Below are positions 47,301 through 59,287 of a stretch of 64,000 nucleotides of DNA, in pieces (within the stretch, counting starts at the first letter, position 1; every line of letters starts with the position of its first letter). A model generated the notes under the pieces. That model ran no database searches and was not told where the DNA came from. It was given only the letters and a program-made list of their open reading frames with translations. The stretch comes from Blastocrithidia nonstop. Taxonomy: Eukaryota > Euglenozoa > Kinetoplastea > Trypanosomatida > Trypanosomatidae. Both the position numbers and the translations under genes were made by a program. The stretch spans positions 620,001-684,000 of the forward strand of contig JAQOTN010000006.1 of NCBI GenBank assembly GCA_028554745.1, given 5' to 3'.

Positions 47301-49082
47301 ATGAGCGAGCTCAAATAGTTTTTACGTCCTGCTCAACTGATCAAACACTATGAGCTACTACAGTATTTGAGCAAACACCCCAACACCACGTTCACATTAG
47401 GGGAGCTAGATTACGTTTTGCCACATGGTGCATCACTACAGCGCTTTCCATTGTAATGGATTTAGTACATGGCACACGGAGGGTGTGCGAATCGAAACAT
47501 TGAACTACACCTTGTACACACTACAAAACAGCATAGCATAAATAGTAATAATAATATAAAAATTTCAGATAAGTAAAGTTAACAGGAACACAACTACATG
47601 GAAAGTTAATAGGTAGATAACGTGTTGCTTACTCATTCACTTGATCGGAGTAGTATTACATTAATATGTCGTCAGCCGTAGATTCACTCTTTAGCCTAAT
47701 TGTCATAACTACTGCAATCGCCTTCGACCGTGTTAGACGCAGAAGGTTGTGTGGCACTACATACGGATCAGATACTCATCACACCATAACTTATCAAATT
47801 AGCGCAAGGTGCAGGAGTGGCGTTTTACTTTCCAGATAAGTATGATAAGACATAACTGCAATCAGGTAGTCCACGACTGAAGGGCACAACAACTGGTGGT
47901 ACTAGTTCATTTAGTAATTATGCAAATAATAATAAGAATGAAGAAAATGTAAATAGTAATGAAGGTGTGAGTGGCTTGTACAGCTCCTCGGGCAGCATGT
48001 GATCGGAACTCATTGCCTCGCTTCATCGCAACGCACTTGCCGCTACTCTGTCACACGTCTTTCTCACGTTGCCACCGGGTGTTCGACTTCGCTACAAGCT
48101 ACTCACCACTCGTGGGGTGTCAGTGAAAGACGAATATAGCTTTCCGTTACGCTTGCACGTAGCATAACGTCTACTGCTGCTCTTTGATGATGTAAATGCA
48201 ACGGTGTTACGTTATTAGCAGCAGCAGAAGTAGCAATAATGAAAACAAAATACACTCTCAATTAACTTTGACTTTGCTGCAATCAAGTTAACTAATGCAA
48301 ATGAAACGAGTGCGAATGTTGCATCGGGTCTCGTTGAGGCAGAAACAAGGCTGCCACTTCGTATTCGAATGAAGACCGTGCCAATAAAAGTAGGTCAAGA
48401 TGCTCTTGTGTAAAGTGTCCATGTAAATTATAGTAACAAGAACACACTGCGGGCTTCTCAGGTTCGTGTTTAGATGGAAGCCGTGTGTGCGGCTTAGGTC
48501 AAGCTTGTCATACGTGTTAATGGAAATGAGAGCATTGTCAATATGTAAGTCACAGAATAAGCTGCAGTAATGCCTGGCATCCTCATCCAGCGTGATCATT
48601 CACCTCAAAACTTTGCAATTCCTGCCTAGTGAACATTACATGACTAGTTCATACATTAACATGTTACCGACAATACTAATACAAAACAAAATCACATAGG
48701 CACAAGACGCCTTGATGAAATCAGAGCAATCTCGCCTCTCACATGATGGCAGTACAACTCTCCGTTAACAACTATAACACGTGATGTTACCTATCCTGCT
48801 GAGAGTGCAATTGAAAAAGCAAGTAGTTTGGTTTTCACGTCGTCCGCGTTAGCCCATGAAAAAGTAATGAGGTCAACTCGTCTTGATGTGTCACTCAAGT
48901 AGCAGCAGCGTAAAGAAGAAGAGAATTTTTTCTTTCACTCAAGCACACGTCGTAAACGTCGGCGTACGTCAAGAGTAAATGTCGACCTTAGCAATAAACA
49001 TTTATTACACTTTGGTCTTGACATGTCTATTCCGTTTACGTTGCATGAACAGAATGACACTGACATTACGAGAATAGAGTAA
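47301..49082 (+). CDS. Unknown protein, 593 aa
   Basis: Not recognised. The first 60 residues (MSELKEFLRPAQLIKHYELLQYLS, TFTLGELDYVLPHGASLQRFPL) look like a small helical, possibly winged-helix, domain. A middle part mixes strands and Asn/Ser insertions (VLDAEGCVALHTDQILITPELIKLAQGAGVAFYFPDKY; NALAATLSHVFLTLPPGVRLRYKLLTTRGV). A basic patch near residue 553 (TRRKRRRTSR) is a good nuclear-localisation signal. Together these would fit a nuclear, perhaps transcription- or chromatin-related protein, but this is inference. The stop is taken as TAA 49080; the frame stays open for 27 more codons of very AT-rich DNA. Confidence 0.62.
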
Positions 49083-49306
49083 GCTATTTCTCAGTACACT
49101 ATAAAAATAAAAAATTTGATCTTGTTTTACATAGTAAAATATATATTATTTTATTAATACGTATTTGTGCTGAGTGAGTTACATACGTGCACGTATGTAT
49201 TTACTATTTTTATAACTATCAATTATATTACTCATTATTTAATACTAAATTATATCGTTTCAGTTTATTTTTTGTTTTGTTCAAGTTGTTTACAGTTGCT
49301 GAAGCA

Positions 49307-49810
49307 ATGCGAACAACGAAAAAATAAAGAGCTGTGAAGCGAGCAAAATGTACGCAGAGTTGCACATAAGGAAATTGAAAGGACGTGTTTAGTGCATATG
49401 CTATATGTCATGCTACACCGACATGCAAGTCACCATCACAATAGTCACGTCAGGCGTTTGATATGTAATCGGTATCGAGTTGAAGTTCATCAACTGTACC
49501 ATCAAATGACTGCTCACCTGAGAAAGTAAATACGTTTTCTTCTGCTTGCATTGAAACCATCATGAATAAGTAGGAAAATGCTCAAAACGAAGATGATGTC
49601 GATGGAGTAAATAGCGATGAGATTAAGATTATGCCATGTGCTCAAGTAATAAAGCGTGCTAAGACAGAAACAAGTAACAATTGTAATGTATGAGTATAAA
49701 TGTTGCGTCAGGTTTAAACCAGATTATAAAATTTGCATCAAGCAACTAAACAGTGAAATGTAGTGACAAATGCACCATGCCATTAAACTTACATGTAAAA
49801 GAGCTTGTAA
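49307..49810 (+). CDS. Unknown small acidic/basic protein, 167 aa
   Basis: Not recognised. Basic start (MRTTKKERAVKRAK), Ser-rich middle, acidic patch (NKEENAQNEDDVDGVNSDE) and a C-terminal helix (WVEMLRQVETRLENLHQATKQW). If the TAA at 49808 is read as Glu, the frame continues 43 codons to TAA 49940 through a strongly hydrophobic stretch (IYIFLTSILYCYYHVLYFLTTLFFY), which would make a tail-anchored membrane protein. Which end is used cannot be told. Confidence 0.5.
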
Positions 49811-50187
49811 GGCGCTCAAAAAAAAATTTATATATTTTTGACATCAATTCTCTACTGCTATTATCATGTGCTATATTTTCTAACAACATTATTTTTTTAT
49901 AGATTTATGCAACGTATGTTGTTGGATATCTTCGTTGCATAAATGTCTAGTTATAACGCAATTTGTACAAATGTTTTATGTCTAGTTTATGCTTATGTGT
50001 TTTGTCCTATACTTTATAGTTATGATATTGCGAGATTATTTATTTGCTTTTGTAAGCAATTTGTTTATTACGGTTATTTTTGTAATTACAAATTAATATT
50101 ATAAGCCAAAATAAATTTCTACATTTAACCTATAATTTATTGTAAGATTAAAATTTAGTTTTAACTTATCAATAGAAATAAATAAAA
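49811..50187. other. Intergenic spacer or 3' extension
   Basis: 377 bp, AT-rich. Its first 130 bases may belong to the preceding gene if TAA 49808 is Glu. Confidence 0.4.
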
Positions 50188-53100
50188 ATGTCAATAGATT
50201 GTCGAGCACTACCACATGACCTTGTCAAGTTACTACATGACACAGACAAGAATGTACATCGTTTACTGTCAAATGTAAATCACACATCATATTCTAATGA
50301 TGTTAGTAAACACCTAAACCATAGTACAAATAATATCAATAGTTATAAAAATAATAAAAGCAAAAGTAGTAATAAAGATGATGTAAATACATCTCCCTTA
50401 CACAGGCGCAACAAGCATGACGGTCATGTTCGTCACTTGCGCCATTCTTCAGCAACATCATCGCAATAAATACAAATGCGCACACACAAATACAAAACCA
50501 GTAAACAAGAACACGAAATTGTGTAGAATGGAGCGTCTATGATAAGCAATAAATCGTTAGTGTAGCGTCGACGTGAGCGGTTACGAACACAAATGCAAAA
50601 TTACGCATCGCCTCAAGATGATTTTAGCACCAGTAATAGTAATGCAAATAATGATAGCAATAATGTATATAGTAGCAGCAGCTCATACGAGTACGAATAA
50701 TAATAAAAGTAGTATAGTGTAAAAGACGGCATAAGTAGTTATGACGATGATGATGACGGATATGAAACTAGAATAAAGTAGGCAAATTTATAGCGAAGAA
50801 TAAGCGAAGTAAATGCTTTTTATTCTGATCACCATAATAACAGCAGTATTAGTAGCACTAATGATACCGATTACGATGACACTACTGACCTTTATGATTA
50901 AATAAATAAATCAACCACAAATTTAAATAAAAAATATGCACCACCATCACCACGTATGCATAAAAATAGAGTGAGTGAACAAGTACGCAAGTTATAACCA
51001 CGGTCAACTCAGCTTCACCGTTATAGTCAACCTCGTTCTGTACATAAGCAACATGAAATGCGTTTGCCAAGTAAATCAAAATCAGATGAAAGAAAACATG
51101 TTGTATAGTCAAACAAACGCATGTACAAACTATAACATAAAATGCACTCCCAGTTTGGAAAACGGTGAGGACGAAAGTTTGATACCATGTTATCTCAACG
51201 TGCAGCAAACACCACTCATATAGGCAACGATAGCACAACAAAGCAAAATAATCATCACGTAAATGAGTCGACAACAAGTACGAAATAACATAATGATGTA
51301 TCAGTCAACAAGTACAATTATATTGATAAAATTGCGGGCATAAAAAGTGATGTTAGTGTTGCTACGAAAGAAGAAGCGAACAAATTAGGAGTGGCACTTG
51401 TTACTGATCATATTAATAACGAAAGTAACAAAGGCAGCGAAAATTGGCCTGTAACAATCGCAAACGATTAGCAAATGCTTGCATCATTGCGAGAGGAACT
51501 GCGAAGTAAATAGTAGATGATATTATAACTGAAACTAGCAAAGGCACAGTAAGCGGCTCTACTTCGATAATCTATCACAAATGTAAAAGCATAAGCAATA
51601 CAATAAACAACCGCACAACTCACTTCAACATTCCAGATGAAGTAGTCGTTGTTATAGGCGAAACTTAAGAATGAGCAAGAAAAGTTGTAGAGGTTGATGA
51701 AATAACTGACAAGTGAACAGTAGATACGAGTAAAACATTAAAGGCAGTTGCATGAGACGGTCAATGAAATAAACACGTTGACAGGTCAAATTACACTATT
51801 GAAAAATTAAGCGGAAAGGGCTCGTGGTCATGTTTCGGCGATGCACAAGTAGCTGCAGTTTGAACAACAGCGCGTGCTGTAGCTGTAGCAAAGTGTACAT
51901 CAGCTTCAGTAGAAAAACAGCATGCTTTCCACTGAAAACAATTCGTTACAGTTGTAGCTTACCAATCTGACAGAAAGGCTGCTGGATAAGTAGAAAAACA
52001 CAAATGAGGCGATGCGCAAGTTTGAGGCCTAGTTTACCGATACCTCAAGTCAATATCAAAATTTACTCAGTGAGGCAACGACAAAGATGACGTATCTATA
52101 AGGCGTGCAGCGAAAGTACAAGGCACTAAAATAAAAGTTTCAGATGCTCTAGGCGTAGAAAGTCAAACTATAACGCAGTCACAAGTAGTTTGAGTAGGCA
52201 TCTACTCAACGTGTTGCCGAATTGCAAAACGAACTAGATCATGCTAAAAAATAACACGACGAATGTCTGACAGAACACGCAACAGAAGTTGCCACGTTAC
52301 ATGACAAGATTAGCAAACTAAAGCTGGCCTTATAGGACACTGAAACACATTACGCGAATGAAAGGGCAACGATGCAGCTGTAACTTTCAGAGATAAATCA
52401 AACGCTGCAGTAGCGCAATGCAACAATAGCTACGTTGCAAACCTAATTGACAAATGAGTGCAATTCACATCAACAGCTAGTTGTGCAAAATGCATAAAGT
52501 GAGTTGAAGACGAGTAATGAACTGGCGCAGCTTCGGCAATCCTCCGCGTCGTATAAAGTACGAGCGTAGTAGATTATAAGCTCGTTGAAACGTCAATTAC
52601 GTGAAAAGGATGTCAAGTTACAGGCATTACTGGCGACATCAACGTAGCCATTGCAGAAGCTACGTGCGCAGCTGGAAGACGAGCGAGGCAAACGAGCCCT
52701 TGCATAAGATCAGCTGACTCGATACAAGAAACAGGCAAAGGCGGCAGAAGAGGCCATTTTACGCGAACTACGCAAAGAGCAGCTTCGTGGGACGTTTACG
52801 CACAACTCACAAATGACTCGCAACTCATCATGACTCTCATCTACAAAAAATAAGAGCCTAGTGTAGTCTGGTGTAAGAACGACAGATATGAATGGTTAAA
52901 ATAACATAAAGCTTAGTGTTTTTACTAGTTCAACAAATACAACAAACGTTGCTAATGACGGTAAACATGAAGTATTGACTCCAACCAATGTAACAAAGAA
53001 AAAAAGCGCTATCATAAAAGGCACAGACACAAACAAAACTTCGAACAGCACTCTATTTGCCTTATCTGCCAATAACGATAATATATTACCTCGAACATGA

Positions 53101-54615
53101 ACCGATCAAGCTCGTCGATTAGCTAGCAGTAAATAAATATATACTGCAAAAAATGTAACACGAGCACCGCTCTAAGTTAGGTAAATTAACGAAATTAAGA
53201 ACAAAGATATAAATTAGCTTACACAAACTAGTGGTGTAATACTACCGCACAACGATGACACCATAGACAGCAATCACCCACCACAAACACAAGTCACATT
53301 GATCAATGAAAGTCGTCACAGGGATGAAACACATGAGTACAATAACGCATTAATGATTTCTCCTGCTAATGAAGATTGGTGTAGTAGTAGTAATAATAAT
53401 AATATTATAACAAAAACTATAACAACTTAGTCAATGAAAGAGTCATAGGCCAATGCCACACCATCTACTAATAAGTTATTATCAAATACTTAAAAAGTTT
53501 GTGCTGTGTTACCGTAATAATAAGTGAGCAACTCACCGGCATTGACCATTCGTGATTTATCACACATCTCACCGGCCTCACCGTGTAAAAGTGATGTAAG
53601 TAGTGAACCTGATAAACGTAACAATAATGATAGTGATTAATAAACTATAAAAACAAGAAGAACAAGTGGAGAGAGGAATTGTGTATAACGACGAAAAACA
53701 CAATAATTATCACATTCATCATAAAACTTATAGTAGATGTAAATGTTACAGTAGATGTAATAGAAATAATAATTAGAGTAATAAGAATAACAGTAATTAC
53801 ATGAAATAGGCATGACCTAATCGAATAGATAAGGCGATGCCGACAAGCTAAGCAACACCATCTTTACTAATGTGACCAGAGCCGATATTATTACGCCATT
53901 CACACAGACGGAGGCGTTTAATAAAAGCAGTGAGGCTATTTTGCCATACTTGCCATCGCAGCGTACACCCCACCCGCAACGTAAACGACCTAGTCCATTC
54001 ACAAATAGTCCATCGACAAGAAACACCAACTCACACGTGTCAACGTCGCCATCGTATGCACCGCAATCCACTGCTAATTTCTCATTATCTTCTTCTTCTT
54101 CTTCATCTTCGTCAACTTTTATGTGAGCTAAGCATAAGACATAACAGGCTGAACATGCAACTAACACAAGCACACAAAGTAATCATAACAACACGTAGAC
54201 ATTACGTAACAAACGTAGAACAAACAACTACAACACTGCACCAGTTGCTCGTTTGACTCCACAAGTCATGCCGTAGTCATCGCACTACTAGCAGTAACAA
54301 CAACAACACCATGAGTAAAATGTCAAGCCACAATCTGCTGATTGACATCACAAAGTGTAAGTTACACATGATGTTAATAACGCAATTACATAGGACGATA
54401 ATGTTAATATAACTGACTTCGTCAATAGTATCAAAAATATTAATAATGATAGTACTAGTATCAACCATGATATTAAAACCAATAACGATAGTGTTAATGA
54501 GGTAAAAAATTTTCAAGCAAACGCAACGCAGGTGCTGAATAAGATTACATCGTCACGAGAAGCGTTTTTGCAGCAGTGTACTGCCATCATTCGTCAATCA
54601 ACATCAAGCTGTTAA
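50188..54615 (+). CDS. Long coiled-coil protein, about 1,475 aa
   Basis: A structural protein of unknown identity. Residues 1-430 are Asn/Ser/Asp-rich and disordered. About 432-870 form an almost unbroken coiled coil with heptads of Leu (ASLREELRSK..., QLHETVNEINTLTGQI, LTERLLDKEKNTNEAMRKFEA, TLHDKISKLKLALEDTETHY, SLKRQLREKDVKLQALLAT, LRAQLEDERGKRALAEDQL). The last 600 residues are low-complexity Thr/Ser/Asn. TAA/TAG fill most Glu positions of the heptads. The stretch 53701-53820 has 15 TAA/TAG among 40 codons. It could mark a gap between two genes, but the same frame is coding on both sides, so I keep one gene. Basal-body or cytoskeletal proteins look like this. TAA at 54613. Confidence 0.72.
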
Positions 54616-55117
54616 TCTGTCTAAGTATATTCGACAATGTAAAATGTTTTCATGGAAGACAGAAAACAAACGGTTTCTCTTTGATCAATAACATGTTTTT
54701 ATATTTCATGTATTTGTACTACTTTTTTGTTGTTGTTTTGAAATCTTAATCTTTTGTGATGTTTTTTATTGTACAGTAAATAGAATTTACAAATATTGGC
54801 AAAACGAAAGACTATTCGTATTTGTTAAATTTGATCTTTTTATCAGTGCCTTTCTTTACGTATGTTTTCTGCAATAAATTAAGGTAGGCAATTAGTTTGG
54901 TTTATTGTGGTTTATTAACTTCTTCCGTTATCAATCTAATAACATCACATTGCACTACACATTGCATGTTAACATATATATACATATATATTGATAAATT
55001 TGTTGTTGTTGTTTTCATCATTATTTGTAAAAAATTTTAAAAAATTAATACTAAAAAGTAAAGTTTTTTGTAGTATATATTGTACATAGTTTACATAATT
55101 AGTTGCACTCAGTAAAG
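54616..55117. other. Intergenic spacer
   Basis: 502 bp, AT-rich, several T-rich tracts; nothing else seen. Confidence 0.5.
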
Positions 55118-56320
55118 ATGTTAGGTGGTCATCATTTCAAGAAAAAGATTGACAAGAGAATGCGGCGCAAAGCTGCGCGATCAGAGGCACGCAGAACGGC
55201 AAATGACAAAAACGGAACTAAAGGTCGTGCACAGCATCAGTAACATCAACAAAGATAACAGTCGACGCACAAAAGTACAAGAACAATGTCAGATCATGAT
55301 CCTAATAAAATTAGCTTTGGTTTGGGTAGAACGAAAAAGAAGAACAAGAGCAAAACGCTAAGTACACTGAAAGGCCCAGTAGTTACATATGCGTCAGGTG
55401 TGAGCCGTCATAGCGGTAATGATAAAAAACATTTGCCACATCAAAATTATTCTTCTTCTCCTTCGTCTGCCACTAATAATACTATAAAGACTAACAGCTC
55501 TGGTGATAATAACCTGTCAAGTAATCAGCAGCGAACCATGCGAGCGAGTAGCGCAGCACAGCGACGCAGTGTACTAAAACACAAAACAGATGATGACCTA
55601 CTCAGTCACTTTCGTGAAAAATTGCAGTCAAGTACATTTCGCCTGCTCAATGAACAAATCTATAGCTCACCCACATCGCTAGTCACTCAGCTGCTGAGTG
55701 ATGCTGAGACGTTTACGGATTACCATACAGGCTACAAACAGCAACTCGCACAATGACCGATTAATCCGAATCAACTCATCGTTGACTGTTTGCTCGGTGA
55801 CAGACGAGGCAAGTTTTTAGCGAACAAAGTCAAAAAGTTACCTGGCCACATTCCACTGAGCTGGGTGATAACGGATATGGGCTGCGGCGATGCCCAAATT
55901 GCACAGGCACTCGTGCCAAAGGGTTACACGGTTCATTCGTTTGACCTGACCTCCACTAATGCATTCGTCACCGTAGCCAACACCGCCTCTGTGCCATTGC
56001 CTGACCAATCTACCGATGTGTGCATCTTTTCGCTAAGTCTGATGGCTACCGATTATGAATTTTCCTTGTTTGAGGCATTTCGCATTTTGAAGCCGAATCG
56101 ATTACTGAAGATTATTGAGGTTCGCTCACGTTTGCCCTTTCCGTCCAAGTTTGCGGAAATGGTGTCTAATATTGGATTTGTGCTTGAGTACACCGACGTG
56201 GTGGGCGATTACTTTGTTGCCTTCGACTTTGTCAAACGAGACGATGTGCAGTAGCCTAACAAAACTCTTCGTCATGCACCGAGTGATGTGCTTGTGCCTT
56301 CACTTTATAAAAAAAGGTAA
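55118..56320 (+). CDS. RRP8: RRP8-type rRNA adenine methyltransferase, 400 aa
   Basis: Nucleolar SAM-dependent enzyme that makes m1A in large-subunit rRNA. A basic, Lys/Arg-rich N-terminus (MLGGHHFKKKIDKRMRRKAARSEARR) suits nucleolar targeting. The catalytic domain starts near residue 160 with F-R-L-L-N-E-Q-I-Y-S and Y-H-T-G-Y-K-Q-Q-L-A-Q-W-P (TGA as Trp). SAM motif I D-M-G-C-G-D-A-Q-I-A is at residue 253; H-S-F-D-L-T-S, A-S-V-P-L-P-D-Q-S-T-D-V, F-S-L-S-L-M-A-T-D and R-I-L-K-P-N-R-L-L-K follow, all in family order. The end P-S-L-Y-K-K-R matches the conserved PCLYKRR; reaching it requires TAG 56252 to be Glu. TAA at 56318. Its presence beside a predicted snoRNA array is coincidental but both serve rRNA. 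Confidence 0.9.
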
Positions 56321-56689
56321 AATTTTCACCAACCGTAATACATATAATAAATAGTATATATTTTATAATTTTTTTATCTGTCTTTCTAAACAAAGAGTTC
56401 TGATTACATTTAATATATCACTACTAATAATATTATAATAATAAAATTACTTATACAATAAACAATTCGCTTTTACTCAAATACTGTCAACAAAGTAAAA
56501 ATGCAAAAAAATAATTTGTTTTTGTCAATATATGCTTTTGTGCTTGACCCAAAGAATGTTGAAAAGTAAGTTTGTATTTTTGTCAATAAATTACACTTTT
56601 TTTATTATTGTACACTCGTTTTGCTTATATAGACATTATCGTGTATTTGAATATTATTCACATTTCCTCTCACAAAGTAGTTCGTATTC
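56321..56689. other. Intergenic spacer
   Basis: 369 bp. A frame at 56532-56798 overlaps the next gene's start in another frame and is rejected. T-rich tract at about 56590-56620 with TATAG at 56626-56630 could be the acceptor. Confidence 0.45.
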
Positions 56690-59008
56690 ATGGGCCGCGT
56701 TATTCGCAGACTTGCCAGACGCATCAAATATTTTGGCATTGGTGTGGTATTTAGTGCGGCAATCTATCATCGCTGACAATATCGACGCAGTGCAGTAATG
56801 CCATTACCGCAAGGTCAACAAAACATACAGGTAGAAACCGTCAGTAATCTTTCATCAATGACAGTAGACAATCTATTTGATGTACTTATTGTTGGTGGTA
56901 ATCTTATTGCACTGTACACGGCAGTTGATGCGGCTCAGCGTGGGCTATGTGTAGCAGTCATTGCAGATCACGACTTTAATGCACAAACGGATGTATAAAC
57001 CGTATTACCTGGTGCTTTCCCGTTTATGCAGAAGGCCATTCGTCAGCGTGATTGACGTATCTTCTGCCAAGGCCTTCAGGCTCTGGCTGCATTTACAACA
57101 TGATTAAATGTAGCACCGTTTTGCATTGATAAGCATACTGAAGGTTGTCTGTTATCATCACCGTCACAAATAAGTGATTTTAAAAAAATTGCAAAAAAGT
57201 TAAGTGTATTGTAATAAGTTGAGATATAACAATAACATTAAGTTAAAACGTAATAGAGCTAGTGCAAGCAAACGTTACAGCAAAGATGGCATTTATTTAG
57301 ATCTTTTCCTGCAGTGAAGACGTATGTGCCGGCAATGAGCTTAACTGAGTTATCCGAGTTTATGTTTGCTGCAATGGTTAGCACAATTATTAGTCCACTA
57401 TATGGGCCATGACGTCCATGTACAGTTGTCTGGCCATATAAAGCTCGCAAATGCATTAACATGAAAGAAGATTTTGCACAAGGTGGTGTCATTGCTCATG
57501 ATTGTGCATTTGATGCTAATAAGGCAACGCTTGCTCTTCTTCGTACTGCAGAGGCGCTAGGAGTGACACTTCTCAATTACACTTCGGTGTAATCCTTTGA
57601 GTATTGTAACACGCAAGGTGAAGATGGTAAAAGTTATACCTCATAAACTATAGGTGAGCATTCACCTGCTGTAATTATAAGAGCAAATGTACATGTTCAT
57701 TCAACTAGCTCACATGTAAATCAAAACAACAAATGTAAAGTAAATAAGAGTGTTTTACACATATGAAACAAGAAATAACCAGCTACATTTACGTTGCCAG
57801 TCTACACTCGTGGAGTGATTAACTGTGCTGGAAATGAAGCTGATCGCATCAAGGCATTAGTACCTAACAATGAGAAGGAAATCATTCCATTTGCGTATGA
57901 CTCGTACATGGCCTACTCTTATCTAGTTACACCACGTTCAGCAATTAATTTTACATCACATTAACAACATCAAGCACGTTAATTACGTAACAAACGCTCA
58001 ACTCGATGAATTGACAAAACAGATGCGTTTATGATATCGTCTACTCGTTTCATTCTGAGGCCTACATGTATGTTATTACCATGGTATGACAATTGTATTC
58101 TTATTGGCCCATACACACACCTCATTGAAAGCAGCGCGTAAAGGTCAGAACGGACCAAGTAAAAAGCTCTGAACGCACACAAGTACGACAATGAAGTCAA
58201 TGAGATTACCACCATGTGCAAATACGCTGGTGTAGAGGTAGACAAGACTCAAATACTAAGTTGTCTTACCTCGTTTATGCCAGTCTTGCGTCGAGCCGAG
58301 GCACTGTCGTGAATAAAAGAATTAGTACAAAAGGGCTATCACATTGACATTAGTAGTAAACGCAGCGCTATAGATGATGGAAATACCAGTAGTAATACTG
58401 ACAAATAACTATTATTGTAATAACGACAGTTTGATAACACGAAAAATCGTAAAAGCAATAATTCTACCACTTTTGATGTTACGAAAGACATAAATACAAC
58501 AACACAAACATCAAAAATAACATAAGTAAGCAAACTTAAAGCACAACCTTTTATTCACCTGTACGGTGGTATTGCTCTATTTGCGCGTGATATTGCCTAG
58601 TAACTTGTTAATACTTATCTTAATAACACATGTGCACTATCTGACGCACAACAACAAGCATTATGCAAGTCATGTGCAACTCGTTATCTAGGTCTGCTAC
58701 CACCATCACAATAATTTGTAGAGTTGATGAGTACAAGTACATTACAAAACACACATAAATAGTCACATCCATAGGGCCCTCCTACGTCAATTAACACACG
58801 CATTACTCATCTTTCTGATTTGGTGCTACGACGTTGACATATTGGCTATACTAGTCCTGCATAGGCAGTTCGTGCATTACCTATTCTTGCTTAGATGTTA
58901 CAAAACAAATTAGGCTGAGATGCACAACGGACAGCAATGGAAATAAAGGATGCGTATGATGCGATTATGGCATCAGTGGTAACGCATAAGAGCATGGCAC
59001 GTAACTAA
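56690..59008 (+). CDS. Divergent FAD-dependent glycerol-3-phosphate dehydrogenase-like protein, 772 aa
   Basis: Relative of the mitochondrial flavoenzyme that oxidises glycerol-3-phosphate and feeds ubiquinone. ATG 56690 gives a basic N-terminus plus hydrophobic span (MGRVIRRLARRIKYFGIGVVFSAAIYHRW) typical of an inner-membrane presequence; ATG 56798 would cut this off. Family landmarks: F-D-V-L-I-V-G-G-N-L-I-A (residue 63 on), FPFMQKAIRQRDW, a GQ-N-D-A-R-like F-D-A-N-K-A-T-L-A-L-L, GVINCAGNEAD, LRPTCMLLPWYDNCILIGPYTH, YGGIALFARDIAE, and the C-terminal LRRWHIGYTSPAEAVRALPILAEML. The FAD-binding G-G-G-x-x-G has become G-G-N-L-I-A, the G-G-V-R-Y motif P-G-A-F-P, and the Thr/Asp-rich region after I-x-G is not kept. 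The product may not bind FAD normally. TAA at 59006. Confidence 0.78.
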
Positions 59009-59157
59009 AATTTATCACAAAGATATTAATAAGACTATCGTAACACATGTTACTTTTCACTTTTTCTACTTAATTTTGATATAACAATTGAAAAAACATT
59101 GAGTAAATAAAAAAATATTATGTAATTTTTACCTGATATATTGATTTACTCTGTTGG

Positions 59158-59239
59158 ATCTTTTTTCTTCCTTTCTCTATAATTTTATTTTCTTACTTTC
59201 ATCTATGTAAAAAAAAATGCGTATTCTGTTTTCCTACAG
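59158..59239 (+). promoter_or_regulatory. Probable trans-splice acceptor of delta-tubulin
   Basis: A pyrimidine-rich stretch (about 59160-59200, then TTTTCCTACAG) ends in AG at 59238-59239, 49 bases ahead of the ATG at 59288. Inferred from layout. Confidence 0.45.
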
Positions 59240-59287
59240 AACTATTTAGCTATAATATTACATTATATTAAATTAAAAATTCATAGT

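Noticed and set aside
56532-56798. 88-codon frame ahead of the G3PDH-like gene
   Set aside because: It overlaps the presequence of that gene in a different frame; the other frame has the basic-plus-hydrophobic pattern expected.
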